Source: JADFJB01 sp964464595
GTDB lineage: Bacteria; Zhuqueibacterota; JdFR-76; DREG01
DNA: 64,000 nucleotides
Direction: 5' to 3'
Assembly: GCA_964464595.1 (NCBI GenBank)
Contig: CAYXGW010000006.1
Span: 1-64,000, forward strand
Below are positions 1 to 7,855 of this stretch, one piece after another. The notes beneath the pieces were generated by a model. It saw only the letters and a list, made by a program, of their open reading frames with translations, ran no database searches and was not told where the DNA came from. Both the position numbers and the translations under genes were made by a program. Positions within the stretch are counted from its first letter, which is position 1; every line of letters begins with the position of its first letter.

Positions 1-159
1 ATAGGGGCAGCCGATAATGCCAGAACGCTAAATCCCAAAGAAATGGAATTATTATCGTTTTTCCGCCAGGTTTCGCCACAGAAGAGAGCTGCGATATTAA
101 AGAAGCAAAGAGAATACCTGCAAAGAAACAAAATCTACGCACCAGTGTTAAAATCCTGA
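1..159 (+). CDS. C-terminal end of an unidentified protein (5' truncated by window)
   Basis: An open frame enters from base 1 and runs 52 codons to a TGA at 157-159. The product end is helical, charged and lysine/arginine rich (for example LLSFFRQVSP and AILKKQREYL). This loosely resembles the C-terminal helices of small DNA-binding regulators, but no domain can be named. The start lies outside the window. Repeat copy 1 follows about 50 bases downstream. Confidence 0.5.
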   Translation: MGAADNARTLNPKEMELLSFFRQVSPQKRAAILKKQREYLQRNKIYAPVLKS

Positions 160-210
160 CTCGTAAACTGGACCCTTTACCCGAAAAACAAAAGAAAAAA
201 AGATGGGGGA

Positions 211-296
211 TAGCTGAAGCAGGTGAGCTATGGCAGGCCTGCAAAAAGTCAATTTTGAAATATTTTTCTTGACTTCTGCAGATAAATTTTTAATTT
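211..296 (+). repeat. Promoter-bearing repeat, copy 1
   Basis: Copy 1 of a five-member repeat family (also near 821, 7562, 10931 and 15844). It contains the perfect palindrome GCAGGCCTGC at 233-242, the shared block TTTTGAAATATTTTTCTTGACT, and a -35-like TTGACT at 269-274. A possible -10 (TAATTT, 291-296) lies 16 bases further on. The 3' part found in copies 3-5 is absent. It ends just before the small membrane-protein gene at 309. Confidence 0.65.
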
Positions 297-308
297 GATT
301 TAATCGAC

Positions 309-563
309 ATGTTTGTGCCCAAATTTATTATAATAATAACTATTATCAATGATTTGGATGAACAACTTGTTTTGTCATCTACAAATGGTATGAGTGTCAT
401 TTGCCTTTTGGTTTTTTTGTTAATCGTAGTGGGTATAACGTTGGGTATTGATCGGACAACAATACAGGATTATAAGGCGGAGATTGAAATTTTGAAGGTA
501 AAAATCGCAAAAAAAATGGATGCGGAGGCATTTGCCTGGCAGGGAATTAAAAAGGAGAAATGA
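309..563 (+). CDS. Small single-pass membrane protein, unknown function
   Basis: Encodes 84 residues with a hydrophobic N-terminal stretch (about 6-14), a strong transmembrane segment around 28-47 and a charged C-terminal helix (about 53-84) rich in Lys/Glu that could form a short coiled coil. No family is recognised. The first ATG has no clear ribosome-binding site and sits very close to the promoter-like repeat copy 1, so the in-frame ATG at 390, just before the main membrane segment, is a plausible alternative start. It is followed after 3 bases by a second small membrane protein, and the pair lies between repeat copies 1 and 2. This layout suggests a two-gene unit, perhaps of phage holin/lysis type, but that is only a resemblance in size and topology. 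Confidence 0.5.
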   Translation: MFVPKFIIIITIINDLDEQLVLSSTNGMSVICLLVFLLIVVGITLGIDRTTIQDYKAEIEILKVKIAKKMDAEAFAWQGIKKEK

Positions 564-566
564 AAA

Positions 567-761
567 ATGGATAAATTTATTGATGTAGTGAGAAAGTTAG
601 TGCGGCCATTTATAGCAGTAACTTTTACCCTTGCTACTATTTGGTTGACGGTTATAGATAAAGTCTCTCCTGAAGTTATCTCGACCGCAACAGTGGCAAT
701 TATGGCTTTTTATTTTGGTGAGAGAGCTGCCTTAAAAAGCCCGGACAAAAAAACAGATTAA
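567..761 (+). CDS. Small membrane protein, holin-like topology
   Basis: Encodes 64 residues with two hydrophobic segments (about 13-30 and 36-51) separated by a short polar turn, then a charged tail starting FYFGERAALK. The upstream AAAGGAGAA is a good ribosome-binding site for the ATG at 567 and overlaps the end of the preceding gene, so the two are probably translated together. Size, two-helix layout and the FYFGER-type tail recall small phage holin-like proteins, but no lysis enzyme or phage structural gene is nearby. Function is not established. Confidence 0.55.
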   Translation: MDKFIDVVRKLVRPFIAVTFTLATIWLTVIDKVSPEVISTATVAIMAFYFGERAALKSPDKKTD

Positions 762-820
762 GCATGACCTGTAAAAGGCTATTAGCACTTATATTCTTTG
801 AATATTCTTAAGATAGGGTA

Positions 821-1020
821 TATCTGAAGCAGGAGAACAGTGGCAGGCCTGCAAAAAACAGTTTTGAAATATTTTTCTTGACTTCTGCAAAACTGAAGGC
901 GTGCTGATTGCATTTGTTCATTCATTGAGAAATTTGATTTTCCCAGGGTCTGTTTTGCCTGCCATTAAAAATAAATTTCAATATTTTGTTAACTAATCCC
1001 AAATATATAATAAATAAACA
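821..1020 (+). repeat. Promoter-bearing repeat, copy 2 (interrupted), in gap 762-1053
   Basis: This gap holds repeat copy 2. Bases 821-898 match copy 1 closely, with palindrome GCAGGCCTGC at 843-852 and TTGACT at 878-883. Unrelated sequence replaces the expected -10 region. The downstream block of the family (AATCCCAAATATATAATAAA) resumes at about 992-1016. The copy therefore looks split by an insertion or rearrangement of about 90 bases. It precedes the mini-lipoprotein and DUF3857 genes. Confidence 0.55.
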
Positions 1021-1053
1021 ATAAAGTCTCACATTGGGAGAGGAGGTTCTCAC

Positions 1054-1161
1054 ATGTACTTTTTTTGCTTATCCGAACACAAGGGGGTTAAACTATCGCT
1101 GCTGGCTGGGGTTTTGTTTCTGTTCTGCGCTTGCGATCAACAAAACACACTGAAGACCTAA
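1054..1161 (+). CDS. Mini-lipoprotein (35 aa), unknown function
   Basis: A short frame of 35 codons starts at ATG 1054 and ends at TAA 1159-1161. It has a very strong ribosome-binding site (AGGAGG, about 1041-1046). The product has a short N-terminus with one Lys-Lys-free basic patch, a hydrophobic core (about 14-24) and a Cys in LFCACDQQ resembling a lipoprotein signal-peptidase II site, though the -1/-3 residues are imperfect. Only about eight residues would follow the lipidated Cys, which resembles entericidin-type or lysis-type mini-lipoproteins. It lies 16 bases before the DUF3857 gene and may be its leader gene. Confidence 0.45.
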   Translation: MYFFCLSEHKGVKLSLLAGVLFLFCACDQQNTLKT

Positions 1162-1177
1162 ATGGAGGGAATATCTT

Positions 1178-3151
1178 ATGAAAAAGCAATTTAAAGCGGC
1201 AAGTATTCTTTTAATCGTAATTTTGATTACCATGTTTTTTGAAATACATGCTTATGCCCAACACAATAAAAAATGGGGTAAAGTGCAAAAAAAATATATG
1301 GAAATGACTGTTTTTCCACAAGACACAACTGCTGCAGCGGTCAAAATATTTGATGTGGGTAAAATGGAATTGTGGTTGAAAAGTCATATTGATTTCACAT
1401 TTAGCCGTCATTATCAAATTAAAATTCTTAAAGAAAGTGGAAAGAAGTTTGCCGATGTTGTGATTCCTTTTTGGCATAAAGATAAAATTTCAAATATCAA
1501 AGCACATACCATATTGCCTAATGGCAAAAAGATTAAACTTAAGAAAACACAAATTTTTGAAGAAGAGGAAAAGAAAAACTATAAACTTAAAAAATTCACT
1601 TTGCCGTCTATTGAAGTTGGTTCAATTATAGAGGTTCAATACAAACTCTGGAGCAAATATGTTGATAATTTGGAACCATGGATCTTTCAGGATCAAATTC
1701 CGACGATTGAATCTTTAGTGACTCTTAAAATCTCACCAGAGTTCGTATATAAATATAAAATCGATAATGACCCGCAGCAAAGAATTGTCATATCATCAGA
1801 AAAGTATATGAATCTCGATGAGCGTAGAAAATTGAATATGTTTATTTTTAAAGCTGTTGATTTACCTGCTGTAAGAAAGGAACCTTATATCTCAACTGTG
1901 AAAAATTACAAAGCTCGTTTAGTTTTTCAAATCTCTGGCTTCAGAAACAGTCGTGTCAATCTGGCTTTTAACAAAGACATGAAAACGTTATGTAATGAAT
2001 TGCTGGATAGTGGTTTCGAGCTATTTTTAAAACCAAGCGGTGATGTGAAAAAATTAGTTGCAGAATTGACTCGAGGGATAACTAGTGAGTCAAAAAAGAT
2101 GCGACTACTTTATGCCTATGCACGTGATCATTTTGATGATGAATCCTATAGTTTCGGTATATATGCACGAAAAAACCCAAAGAAGATACTCAAAGAACAA
2201 AAGGCTTCTCCTTCAGAAAGAAATTTGTTGCTGTTATCGATGTTAAAAGCAGCAGGGTTTGATACTAAGCCCGTTTTAATAAGTACACGCAACAACGGCA
2301 AAATCACACCCAATCTTCCTTTTTTAAACCAATATAATCGTACTTTAGTATTTGTAAATTTAAAGGATAAATTAAATTTATTAGATGCAAGCGATCGATT
2401 TACTCCATTTGGTATGTTGCCACCAAATTCACTAGCAAATGTTGGATTGCTGGTTGAGAAAAATAATCCACAATTCATACGGCTTCCCAATACTGACATA
2501 AAGAGCCGTGAATCTATTCAATCTGATGTTCATTTTGGATCTCAAAAGCAAATGCGCGGAACCACTAAACTTCAGTCAATTGGTTATGCAAGCAGATTGA
2601 GAAACCGGCAGTTGGAAAATGAGGATAGCGTAGAGGATTTTATATCAAGTCGCATCGCGTCCGATATTGACGATTTCACGGTAGTAAAAGCAGATTCGAT
2701 GCTAAAGGCCGTCGCAAAGGACACCTTTGCAACAGAATTCGAATTCGAATTAAATGAATTAGTGGAAGTAATTGATGACGAAATTTATATCCGCCCTGCA
2801 ATTTACAGTTGTATGGAAAAAAATGTGTTTGTTTCAGAAAAGCGAGAATTTCCTATTGAGTTTGGTTACAAATTAAAAAATACAGAATTAAACAATATCT
2901 ACATTTCAGAAGGATATGAGGTAGTGGAAATTCCGGAAAATGTCATCATAGCAAATAAGTATTTTACTTATAGAAGAGTAATTTCCCACTATGACCCATT
3001 AAAATTGTCTTACGTTAGATCGTTTGAAATTACGGAATCAACAGTTCCGCCAGATGAGTATTTAAATATAAAGAATGACTTTGCAAGAATCGTTGATGCG
3101 GATCATGAGCAAATAGTTTTGAAAGTCAAACCTCAAGCCCCCGATTTATAA
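1178..3151 (+). CDS. Exported DUF3857 protein with inactive transglutaminase-like fold
   Basis: The 657-residue protein begins with a signal peptide (1-27, ending HAYA-Q), so it should act in the envelope. A DUF3857 beta-rich domain occupies roughly 60-240, a transglutaminase-like domain roughly 290-420, and a beta-rich tail 520-650. Aligned by eye to the neighbouring paralogue, the catalytic Cys position holds Pro345 (KASPSERN) and the His position holds Arg388 (YNRTLV), so no peptidase or transglutaminase activity is expected. Cys-less members of this family are common in Bacteroidota-like genomes. GGAGGG precedes the ATG at 1178. The next gene follows after 40 bases and encodes the catalytically intact relative. 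Substrate and role are unknown. Confidence 0.8.
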   Translation: MKKQFKAASILLIVILITMFFEIHAYAQHNKKWGKVQKKYMEMTVFPQDTTAAAVKIFDVGKMELWLKSHIDFTFSRHYQIKILKESGKKFADVVIPFWHKDKISNIKAHTILPNGKKIKLKKTQIFEEEEKKNYKLKKFTLPSIEVGSIIEVQYKLWSKYVDNLEPWIFQDQIPTIESLVTLKISPEFVYKYKIDNDPQQRIVISSEKYMNLDERRKLNMFIFKAVDLPAVRKEPYISTVKNYKARLVFQISGFRNSRVNLAFNKDMKTLCNELLDSGFELFLKPSGDVKKLVAELTRGITSESKKMRLLYAYARDHFDDESYSFGIYARKNPKKILKEQKASPSERNLLLLSMLKAAGFDTKPVLISTRNNGKITPNLPFLNQYNRTLVFVNLKDKLNLLDASDRFTPFGMLPPNSLANVGLLVEKNNPQFIRLPNTDIKSRESIQSDVHFGSQKQMRGTTKLQSIGYASRLRNRQLENEDSVEDFISSRIASDIDDFTVVKADSMLKAVAKDTFATEFEFELNELVEVIDDEIYIRPAIYSCMEKNVFVSEKREFPIEFGYKLKNTELNNIYISEGYEVVEIPENVIIANKYFTYRRVISHYDPLKLSYVRSFEITESTVPPDEYLNIKNDFARIVDADHEQIVLKVKPQAPDL

Positions 3152-3191
3152 GTTTCGATTTGATTTACCTTATATTTTATGGGAATTATTC

Positions 3192-5060
3192 ATGAAATTT
3201 TCAAATTTGACAATTATTCTTGCTTTGCTAAACACGCCTATCTTAGGTAATCAAGTTTTAGCAGATGATTGGTCTAAAACCAAAGTCCTAAAAAGTCAAA
3301 CCACAATTACTGTTGTTGGTGAAAATAAACTTATCGTTCGTAACTGGGAAGAGTTTGTAATCGCTGATGAACCAAGTAAAGGATTTGGCTACTATGGTGT
3401 GCGCGAGACTGATTTTATTAAAATGATAAGTCTTCAAGCAACTATTTTCAACGCTTCAGGTAAAAAAATCAAAGAGCTAAAAAAGAAGGATATTAGAGAA
3501 AGCTCGGTATCAAATAGCAGTGTTTATGATGAACATAAAACCAAATATTTCAAAATAAGCTATCCAAAGCTGCCATATCGCCTGCAACGGATAAAAGTAT
3601 ATGAAATTAATAGCGCATTTTTTTGGCCCGATTGGGATCCACAGAAATCAGTTGATGTGGAACGGGCTGAACTTGAAATTATCCTTGAGACGCCAGTTGA
3701 ATTTGATTATCAAAATATAGGTAGAATAGGTGAGCCGGAAATATTTACAGATGCTAGAGGATTTAAACACTACCGCTGGATTGCAGAAAACGTGGCTGCC
3801 TTCGAGAATGAATACCGATATGCCACGGAAGACGCCTTTCAAATCGGTGTTAAAATTATGCCCAAAGAATTTAATCTGAGTGGATTTAGAGGGACAAACG
3901 AGACCTGGCAGTCATTTGGTAACTGGTATTATCGACTGATTAAAAATCAACTTTTCTTCGCTCCTGAAATAAACTTCTTCGATTCACTGTCTGCAGTTGC
4001 GGATATTAAACAGCGTGTCCGCCATCTCTACCGCTACTTGCAGGATAAAACCCGTTATGTGCAGATATACTTAGGTGTAGATGGTTGGCGGCCCCACAGT
4101 GTCACAAGAATTCATAATGTCAAATATGGCGATTGTAAAGATTTGTCGGTTTATATGATTGCATTGCTTGAAAAAGTAGGCATAAAAGCTTACCCTGCCC
4201 TGGTCTTAACGAGGGATAAAGGGTGGGTTGATGCTGGTTTTCCTGGTAACTCATTCAATCATGTTATAACCGTGGTCCCAATTTTACAGGATACGTTATG
4301 GTTAGAATGCACGAGTGATGTTACACCCTATAATGACTTACCAGAAAGTGTAGAAGGCGTAAATGTTCTGTTGGTCAAACCAGATAACAGCGAATTAATT
4401 CGTACACCAATCAGTCCCGCCGAAGCAAACAAATCGAAGTTAATCGCGAAAGCTAAACTTTTGTTCAATCGAACATTAAGAATTGATGGGGTTGTGACAT
4501 ATTCCGGAAATCGCGCAATAGATGCCCGCGGTATGCTGAAAGAATTAGAAAAAACCAAGCAGAGGGAGTGGTTTCTAAAGTCATTTTCCATGAAAGCAGG
4601 GGATGCCAAAATTAATTCCTTTTTGATTAACGCCTTAAGTAATCCGGATACTGTACTTACTATCGAGTTTAGCTTGGATTTGCAATACTACGCCCGCAAA
4701 GCTGGTTCCAGATTAATCATTGAACCAAGGTTATTTCATAAAATTTATTTTGATGGTGAAAAACCGGAAGATCGCTTAATGTCTTTACTTAACATGAGTC
4801 GATTTGTGGATGAAGATTCCGTAGAATTTGAGATTCCTGAACATCTCAAATTTAAAATTTCAGCTAAAAATGATACAATTAATTCTCAATTTGGAGAATA
4901 CAGGTCGCATATAATTTCAGAAAACAATAAATTGTTTTGGAAAAGTTCTTTTGTCTCCTCTGCCCGTGATGTTACTTTGGAAGATTACCCTGAGTATTAT
5001 AATTATATGACCAAAGTTAAAGAAAAGGCACAAAAGAAAGTAATTCTTCGGCGAAAGTAA
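3192..5060 (+). CDS. Exported DUF3857/transglutaminase-core protein (intact triad)
   Basis: The 622-residue protein has a signal peptide (about 1-24), a DUF3857 domain in the first 230 residues and a transglutaminase-core domain around 275-400. All three residues of a Cys-His-Asp triad are visible: Cys315 in YGDCKD, His357 in FNHVI and Asp376 in CTSD. A beta-rich C-terminal domain follows. Proteins of this family are envelope-located; the reaction (crosslinking or peptide cleavage) is not known. It is the active-looking partner of the Cys-less paralogue 40 bases upstream, and the two are likely co-transcribed. The start at 3192 has only a weak ribosome-binding site (GGGAATT). Confidence 0.85.
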   Translation: MKFSNLTIILALLNTPILGNQVLADDWSKTKVLKSQTTITVVGENKLIVRNWEEFVIADEPSKGFGYYGVRETDFIKMISLQATIFNASGKKIKELKKKDIRESSVSNSSVYDEHKTKYFKISYPKLPYRLQRIKVYEINSAFFWPDWDPQKSVDVERAELEIILETPVEFDYQNIGRIGEPEIFTDARGFKHYRWIAENVAAFENEYRYATEDAFQIGVKIMPKEFNLSGFRGTNETWQSFGNWYYRLIKNQLFFAPEINFFDSLSAVADIKQRVRHLYRYLQDKTRYVQIYLGVDGWRPHSVTRIHNVKYGDCKDLSVYMIALLEKVGIKAYPALVLTRDKGWVDAGFPGNSFNHVITVVPILQDTLWLECTSDVTPYNDLPESVEGVNVLLVKPDNSELIRTPISPAEANKSKLIAKAKLLFNRTLRIDGVVTYSGNRAIDARGMLKELEKTKQREWFLKSFSMKAGDAKINSFLINALSNPDTVLTIEFSLDLQYYARKAGSRLIIEPRLFHKIYFDGEKPEDRLMSLLNMSRFVDEDSVEFEIPEHLKFKISAKNDTINSQFGEYRSHIISENNKLFWKSSFVSSARDVTLEDYPEYYNYMTKVKEKAQKKVILRRK

Positions 5061-5111
5061 TCCATTGACTAATTTTGATTCAATTCAATTTGTGAGAAGA
5101 ATTGTTTTATT

Positions 5112-5176
5112 TGATGAACGACTTCACATGTTATCTATAAATTGAATGAGCGATTCGTTCATATCTATATTAGGAT
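5112..5176 (+). repeat. Dispersed 64-bp stem-loop repeat, copy A
   Basis: The segment starts GATGAACGACTT and contains ATGAGCGATTCGTTCAT. It aligns without gaps to the reverse complement of about 23812-23877 with roughly 80% or more identity, most differences being C/T changes. ATGAACGA near its start and TCGTTCAT near its end are perfect inverted repeats, and the right half is itself an imperfect palindrome. The rest of the gap 5061-5268 has only a weak GGCGG/CCGCC hairpin with a T5 run (5201-5237) that might terminate the DUF3857 transcript. Confidence 0.6.
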
Positions 5177-5268
5177 GAAATTACACTTGAAATCATTGCT
5201 GGCGGTGTACCAGCTCTTTATTTATTAGCCGCCTTTTTAAGTCACATAATGTTTTGGTAATTTGAGTT

Positions 5269-5712
5269 ATGGTAAATTCAGAGATGCATCCCAAATGCTT
5301 TAATCACTTAGAGTTAGCACAGCATGTCCTTAATGAAAACAGCATTTTGTATCCTAAAATAGTTGAACATTGCAAAACCTCCAGACAAGCCGTCCCTAAA
5401 GCGCTAACAGAAGTGATTCGTTTTCTCAATCTCATTGCCTATTGTAACGAAACCCTGACACCTTCAAAATTTGTCGATGATGTATGGCATGAATTCATTT
5501 TGTGTACAAAGGTTTACATAGATTTCTGCCAGCAACATTTTGACAGAATAATTCATCATTATCCTGGCGGCACAATAGAGAAAAATCAGGGGCAATTTCA
5601 AAAAACAATTGACCTTTACAAAATTTATTTTGGCACTCCGGAACCTCATATCTGGGGAAAGAACGGAATTCTAGATAGGGACGCGGAGTGCGGGACTTGT
5701 GAATCACTTTAA
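5269..5712 (+). CDS. GRDP-like (glycine-rich domain protein-like) protein
   Basis: Encodes 147 residues, all cytoplasmic in character. The central signature VDDVWHEFI (69-77, Trp73-His74), then a spaced YIDFCQQHF and IIHHYPGG, matches the conserved core of the GRDP-like family (plant glycine-rich domain proteins and bacterial relatives), whose biochemical role is unknown. Length fits the isolated core domain. The stop is followed 16 bases later by a gene whose product ends in a Gly/Cys-rich tail. In plant GRDPs the core and a glycine-rich region occur in one protein, so the two may work together. The start at 5269 has no strong ribosome-binding site; ATG 5284 is an alternative. Confidence 0.75.
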   Translation: MVNSEMHPKCFNHLELAQHVLNENSILYPKIVEHCKTSRQAVPKALTEVIRFLNLIAYCNETLTPSKFVDDVWHEFILCTKVYIDFCQQHFDRIIHHYPGGTIEKNQGQFQKTIDLYKIYFGTPEPHIWGKNGILDRDAECGTCESL

Positions 5713-5728
5713 CTTATGAGGTGCGGCC

Positions 5729-6856
5729 ATGTATTTTAGCGCAACACTTTCGATAGATCCTTCAGAAATCACCCGTATTGAAGCTGTTAAACCAACCAAA
5801 GCCTTTGGAAAGTTATTGCACGTTCTCACAGCAGGTTTGGCGTCTAAAAAAGAAGAGCAAGAGACTTTTACAGCTGTTGCAATTCTGCAAAAATTTAACA
5901 AGGTTTTCAGAACGATGGGCATGAATAATATTGTGAGATTGTCAAAGGACGAAGTTGACTTTTATATTGACAAGAAGGGCAAACAGGATGACTTGAAAGA
6001 GGCAATGGAAAATTTTGCTCGTCAATCAGATTCCCCAAAATCCGGGCTCTTTGAGGCGCTCTATCTTGTTATAGAGCATCTGGATAAAAATTTTAAATAC
6101 TTACTCGAAGTCGACATTAATCGACGTCACAAAGTGGGTGAATTTCCCATTGATTTGAAAATCAACGCCGTGATGAGGGATATGGAAATATCACCAAAAC
6201 AGACATCTGTAGACGTAAAAAAGAAAATGGAAACTGTTTTTAAGTCACAAGATAAGTATGATGCCTATCTCTTACAAAAGCAGACTGCGTTCAATCAATT
6301 CATCGACCAACTCGAGGAAAATCTGCAAAAATATATAGAAGTTGACAAGGTCATAAAGAAGACCAAGATGAACATGATCCGGCCTAAAAAGCCGATTCAA
6401 CGGACAAATCAAATTCCGCGTGATCATCATGCCGATCCGATCTATTATGGTTATTATGGTTTTGGCGACATTTTCTTATACGCCTGGATATGGTCATCGA
6501 TGGCAGACTCAAATGATATTTATGTGAATAATTTTGACGTGGTTGATGAGCATGGTAGTGAGATGATGCAGGTGGGTGAGGAAGGTTTTAATGCCGGCGA
6601 AACCAACACCCTCAATCCGGAAGCTGATTTTGAGCCACCCAAAACCGGTGATATCGAATACTATAATGACCATGAATTTCAAGATCAATTTCAGCAAGCG
6701 AATATTGAGACTGTTGCTGAAAGTGTAGATTCCACAGGGAGTGATTCCGGCGGCTGGTTTGATTCTTTCGGAGATTCTTTCTCAGGTGGTGACTCATCAG
6801 TCAGTTCTTGCAGTAGCTGCGGTGGCGGATGTGGCGGCGGATGTGGTGGGAGCTAA
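5729..6856 (+). CDS. Unknown protein with Gly/Cys-rich C-terminal tail
   Basis: The 375-residue protein has no signal peptide. Residues 1-210 are mixed alpha/beta and charged, with a probable helical stretch around 165-215. A Pro/Tyr/Gly-rich linker (YYGYYGFGD) leads to an aromatic segment (FLYAWIWSS), an acidic low-complexity region and a final Ser-Gly-Cys tail (SSCSSCGGGCGGGCGGS). Similar GGCGGG tails end several unrelated bacterial protein families, such as TIGR04222-type proteins. The body is not recognised. The gene lies 16 bases after the GRDP-like gene, likely in one operon. The tail could bind metal, anchor the protein or be processed; nothing in the sequence decides this. Confidence 0.7.
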   Translation: MYFSATLSIDPSEITRIEAVKPTKAFGKLLHVLTAGLASKKEEQETFTAVAILQKFNKVFRTMGMNNIVRLSKDEVDFYIDKKGKQDDLKEAMENFARQSDSPKSGLFEALYLVIEHLDKNFKYLLEVDINRRHKVGEFPIDLKINAVMRDMEISPKQTSVDVKKKMETVFKSQDKYDAYLLQKQTAFNQFIDQLEENLQKYIEVDKVIKKTKMNMIRPKKPIQRTNQIPRDHHADPIYYGYYGFGDIFLYAWIWSSMADSNDIYVNNFDVVDEHGSEMMQVGEEGFNAGETNTLNPEADFEPPKTGDIEYYNDHEFQDQFQQANIETVAESVDSTGSDSGGWFDSFGDSFSGGDSSVSSCSSCGGGCGGGCGGS

Positions 6857-7369
6857 ATATTTCTTTGGTCGTTAAACAGAGAACATTGCTAATCACGTTT
6901 CGCAAAGGTGTAAAATAAGTTTCTTTGCTCGGGTTAATTCAAGTGCTAATAAAAATTTCTGGCCGTTTGCACTCACGGCAAATTGTTTTGTCGCTAAAAT
7001 AGATTTTATATAAGGGTTTGCTAGATTAAAGTTGAATACGCCCGTCGTCTGCAACCGATTGAGCTGAAGCCGTCAAGGACTCGAATTAGGTATGTGTTTC
7101 CAATCAAAGCTAAATTGGGAAATTGAAATTCAGTGTTCAACTTTTTGGCGACTCAGTTCAGCTTTCCGTTTTGGTTATCTGGATTAAATGGCTAAACATA
7201 AAAATAAAAGGAGGAAGTCAAAGAGACTTTAACCAAAATAATTATAGTAATTGCTGTATTATCTCTCATATTCAAGAGAATTGATGTGAAATTTTATGAT
7301 GAAAATGAAAATGGAGGTAATGGGATGTATTGGTAATGGAGATTAATTATAAAAGCAACGGACTTAATA
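6857..7369. other. Non-coding gap, 513 bases
   Basis: No convincing gene was found. Several stops interrupt all frames, and the few short ATG frames (such as a 14-codon Lys/Arg-rich one after 7189) lack support. An AAAGGAGG-like motif at about 7207 has no long frame after it. It probably contains the decayed upstream sequence of the truncated solute-binding-protein gene that follows. Confidence 0.4.
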
Positions 7370-7564
7370 ATGATTATTAAAATCCACTCCTATAATATTT
7401 CTATTTTTTTAAGAATTGCTTGTTATTTATTGCTCTCTTCTCTTTTGACAAGTGTCGCTAACGCACAGCATGTTACAAGAAAATTATCTGTGGTTACAAA
7501 ACACTTTGAGCCTTTTATCATCTATCAAAATAATAAATGTTCTGGCTTTAGTATTGAATCTTAA
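7370..7564 (+). pseudogene. Truncated periplasmic solute-binding protein (SBP_bac_3 type), N-terminus only
   Basis: The 64-codon frame encodes a signal peptide (about 1-33, ending VANAQ) followed by KLSVVTKHFEPFIIYQN and SGFSIE. This matches the first beta-strand of family-3 solute-binding proteins or ionotropic-receptor-like ligand domains, in which an aromatic-rich 'FxPFxxYxN..xGFSIDL' motif is followed by about 200 more residues. Here the stop TAA (7562-7564) is the very first codon inside repeat copy 3, so the gene appears cut by the arrival of, or recombination at, that repeat. No remaining domain is found downstream. It is probably non-functional, although the secreted fragment could still be made. 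Confidence 0.65.
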
Positions 7565-7733
7565 TCTAATAGAATTTTCTGAAGCAGAGAACTATGAAGA
7601 AGCTTGTCAAAAAAAGCCAATTTTGAAATATTTTCCTTGACTTCTACAAACTTGAAGAGTAACTTTTCCATTAATTCCAAATATAATACAACAATGGGGT
7701 TTAAATGGAAGTTTTGCAGTATACAATTTCAGA
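7562..7733 (+). repeat. Promoter-bearing repeat, copy 3
   Basis: Homology to copies 4 and 5 begins at CTTAATCTA, right at the end of the truncated solute-binding gene, and runs to about 7733. The block TTTTGAAATATTTTCCTTGACT is followed by a 17-base spacer (-35 TTGACT 7637-7642, -10 TAACTT 7660-7665), then TTAATTCCAAATATAAT and the tail ATACAATTTCAGAA shared with copy 5. The rest of the gap to 7855 shows nothing further. The putative promoter faces the M19 dipeptidase gene. Confidence 0.7.
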
Positions 7734-7855
7734 ATTTTACAAACCAGTTTGTATGAGGCTGCTCATGTGCCACACCGCTATCTGTTATAGAATAAAGATG
7801 GTTTTTTATCTACATTTAGTCACTTTTGCAAGGAGCTTACAGAAAGGTTAACAAT

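Noticed and set aside
7452..7640. A 62-codon frame overlapping the truncated solute-binding gene and repeat copy 3
   Set aside because: It is out of frame with the signal peptide and family motif and runs into non-coding repeat sequence.
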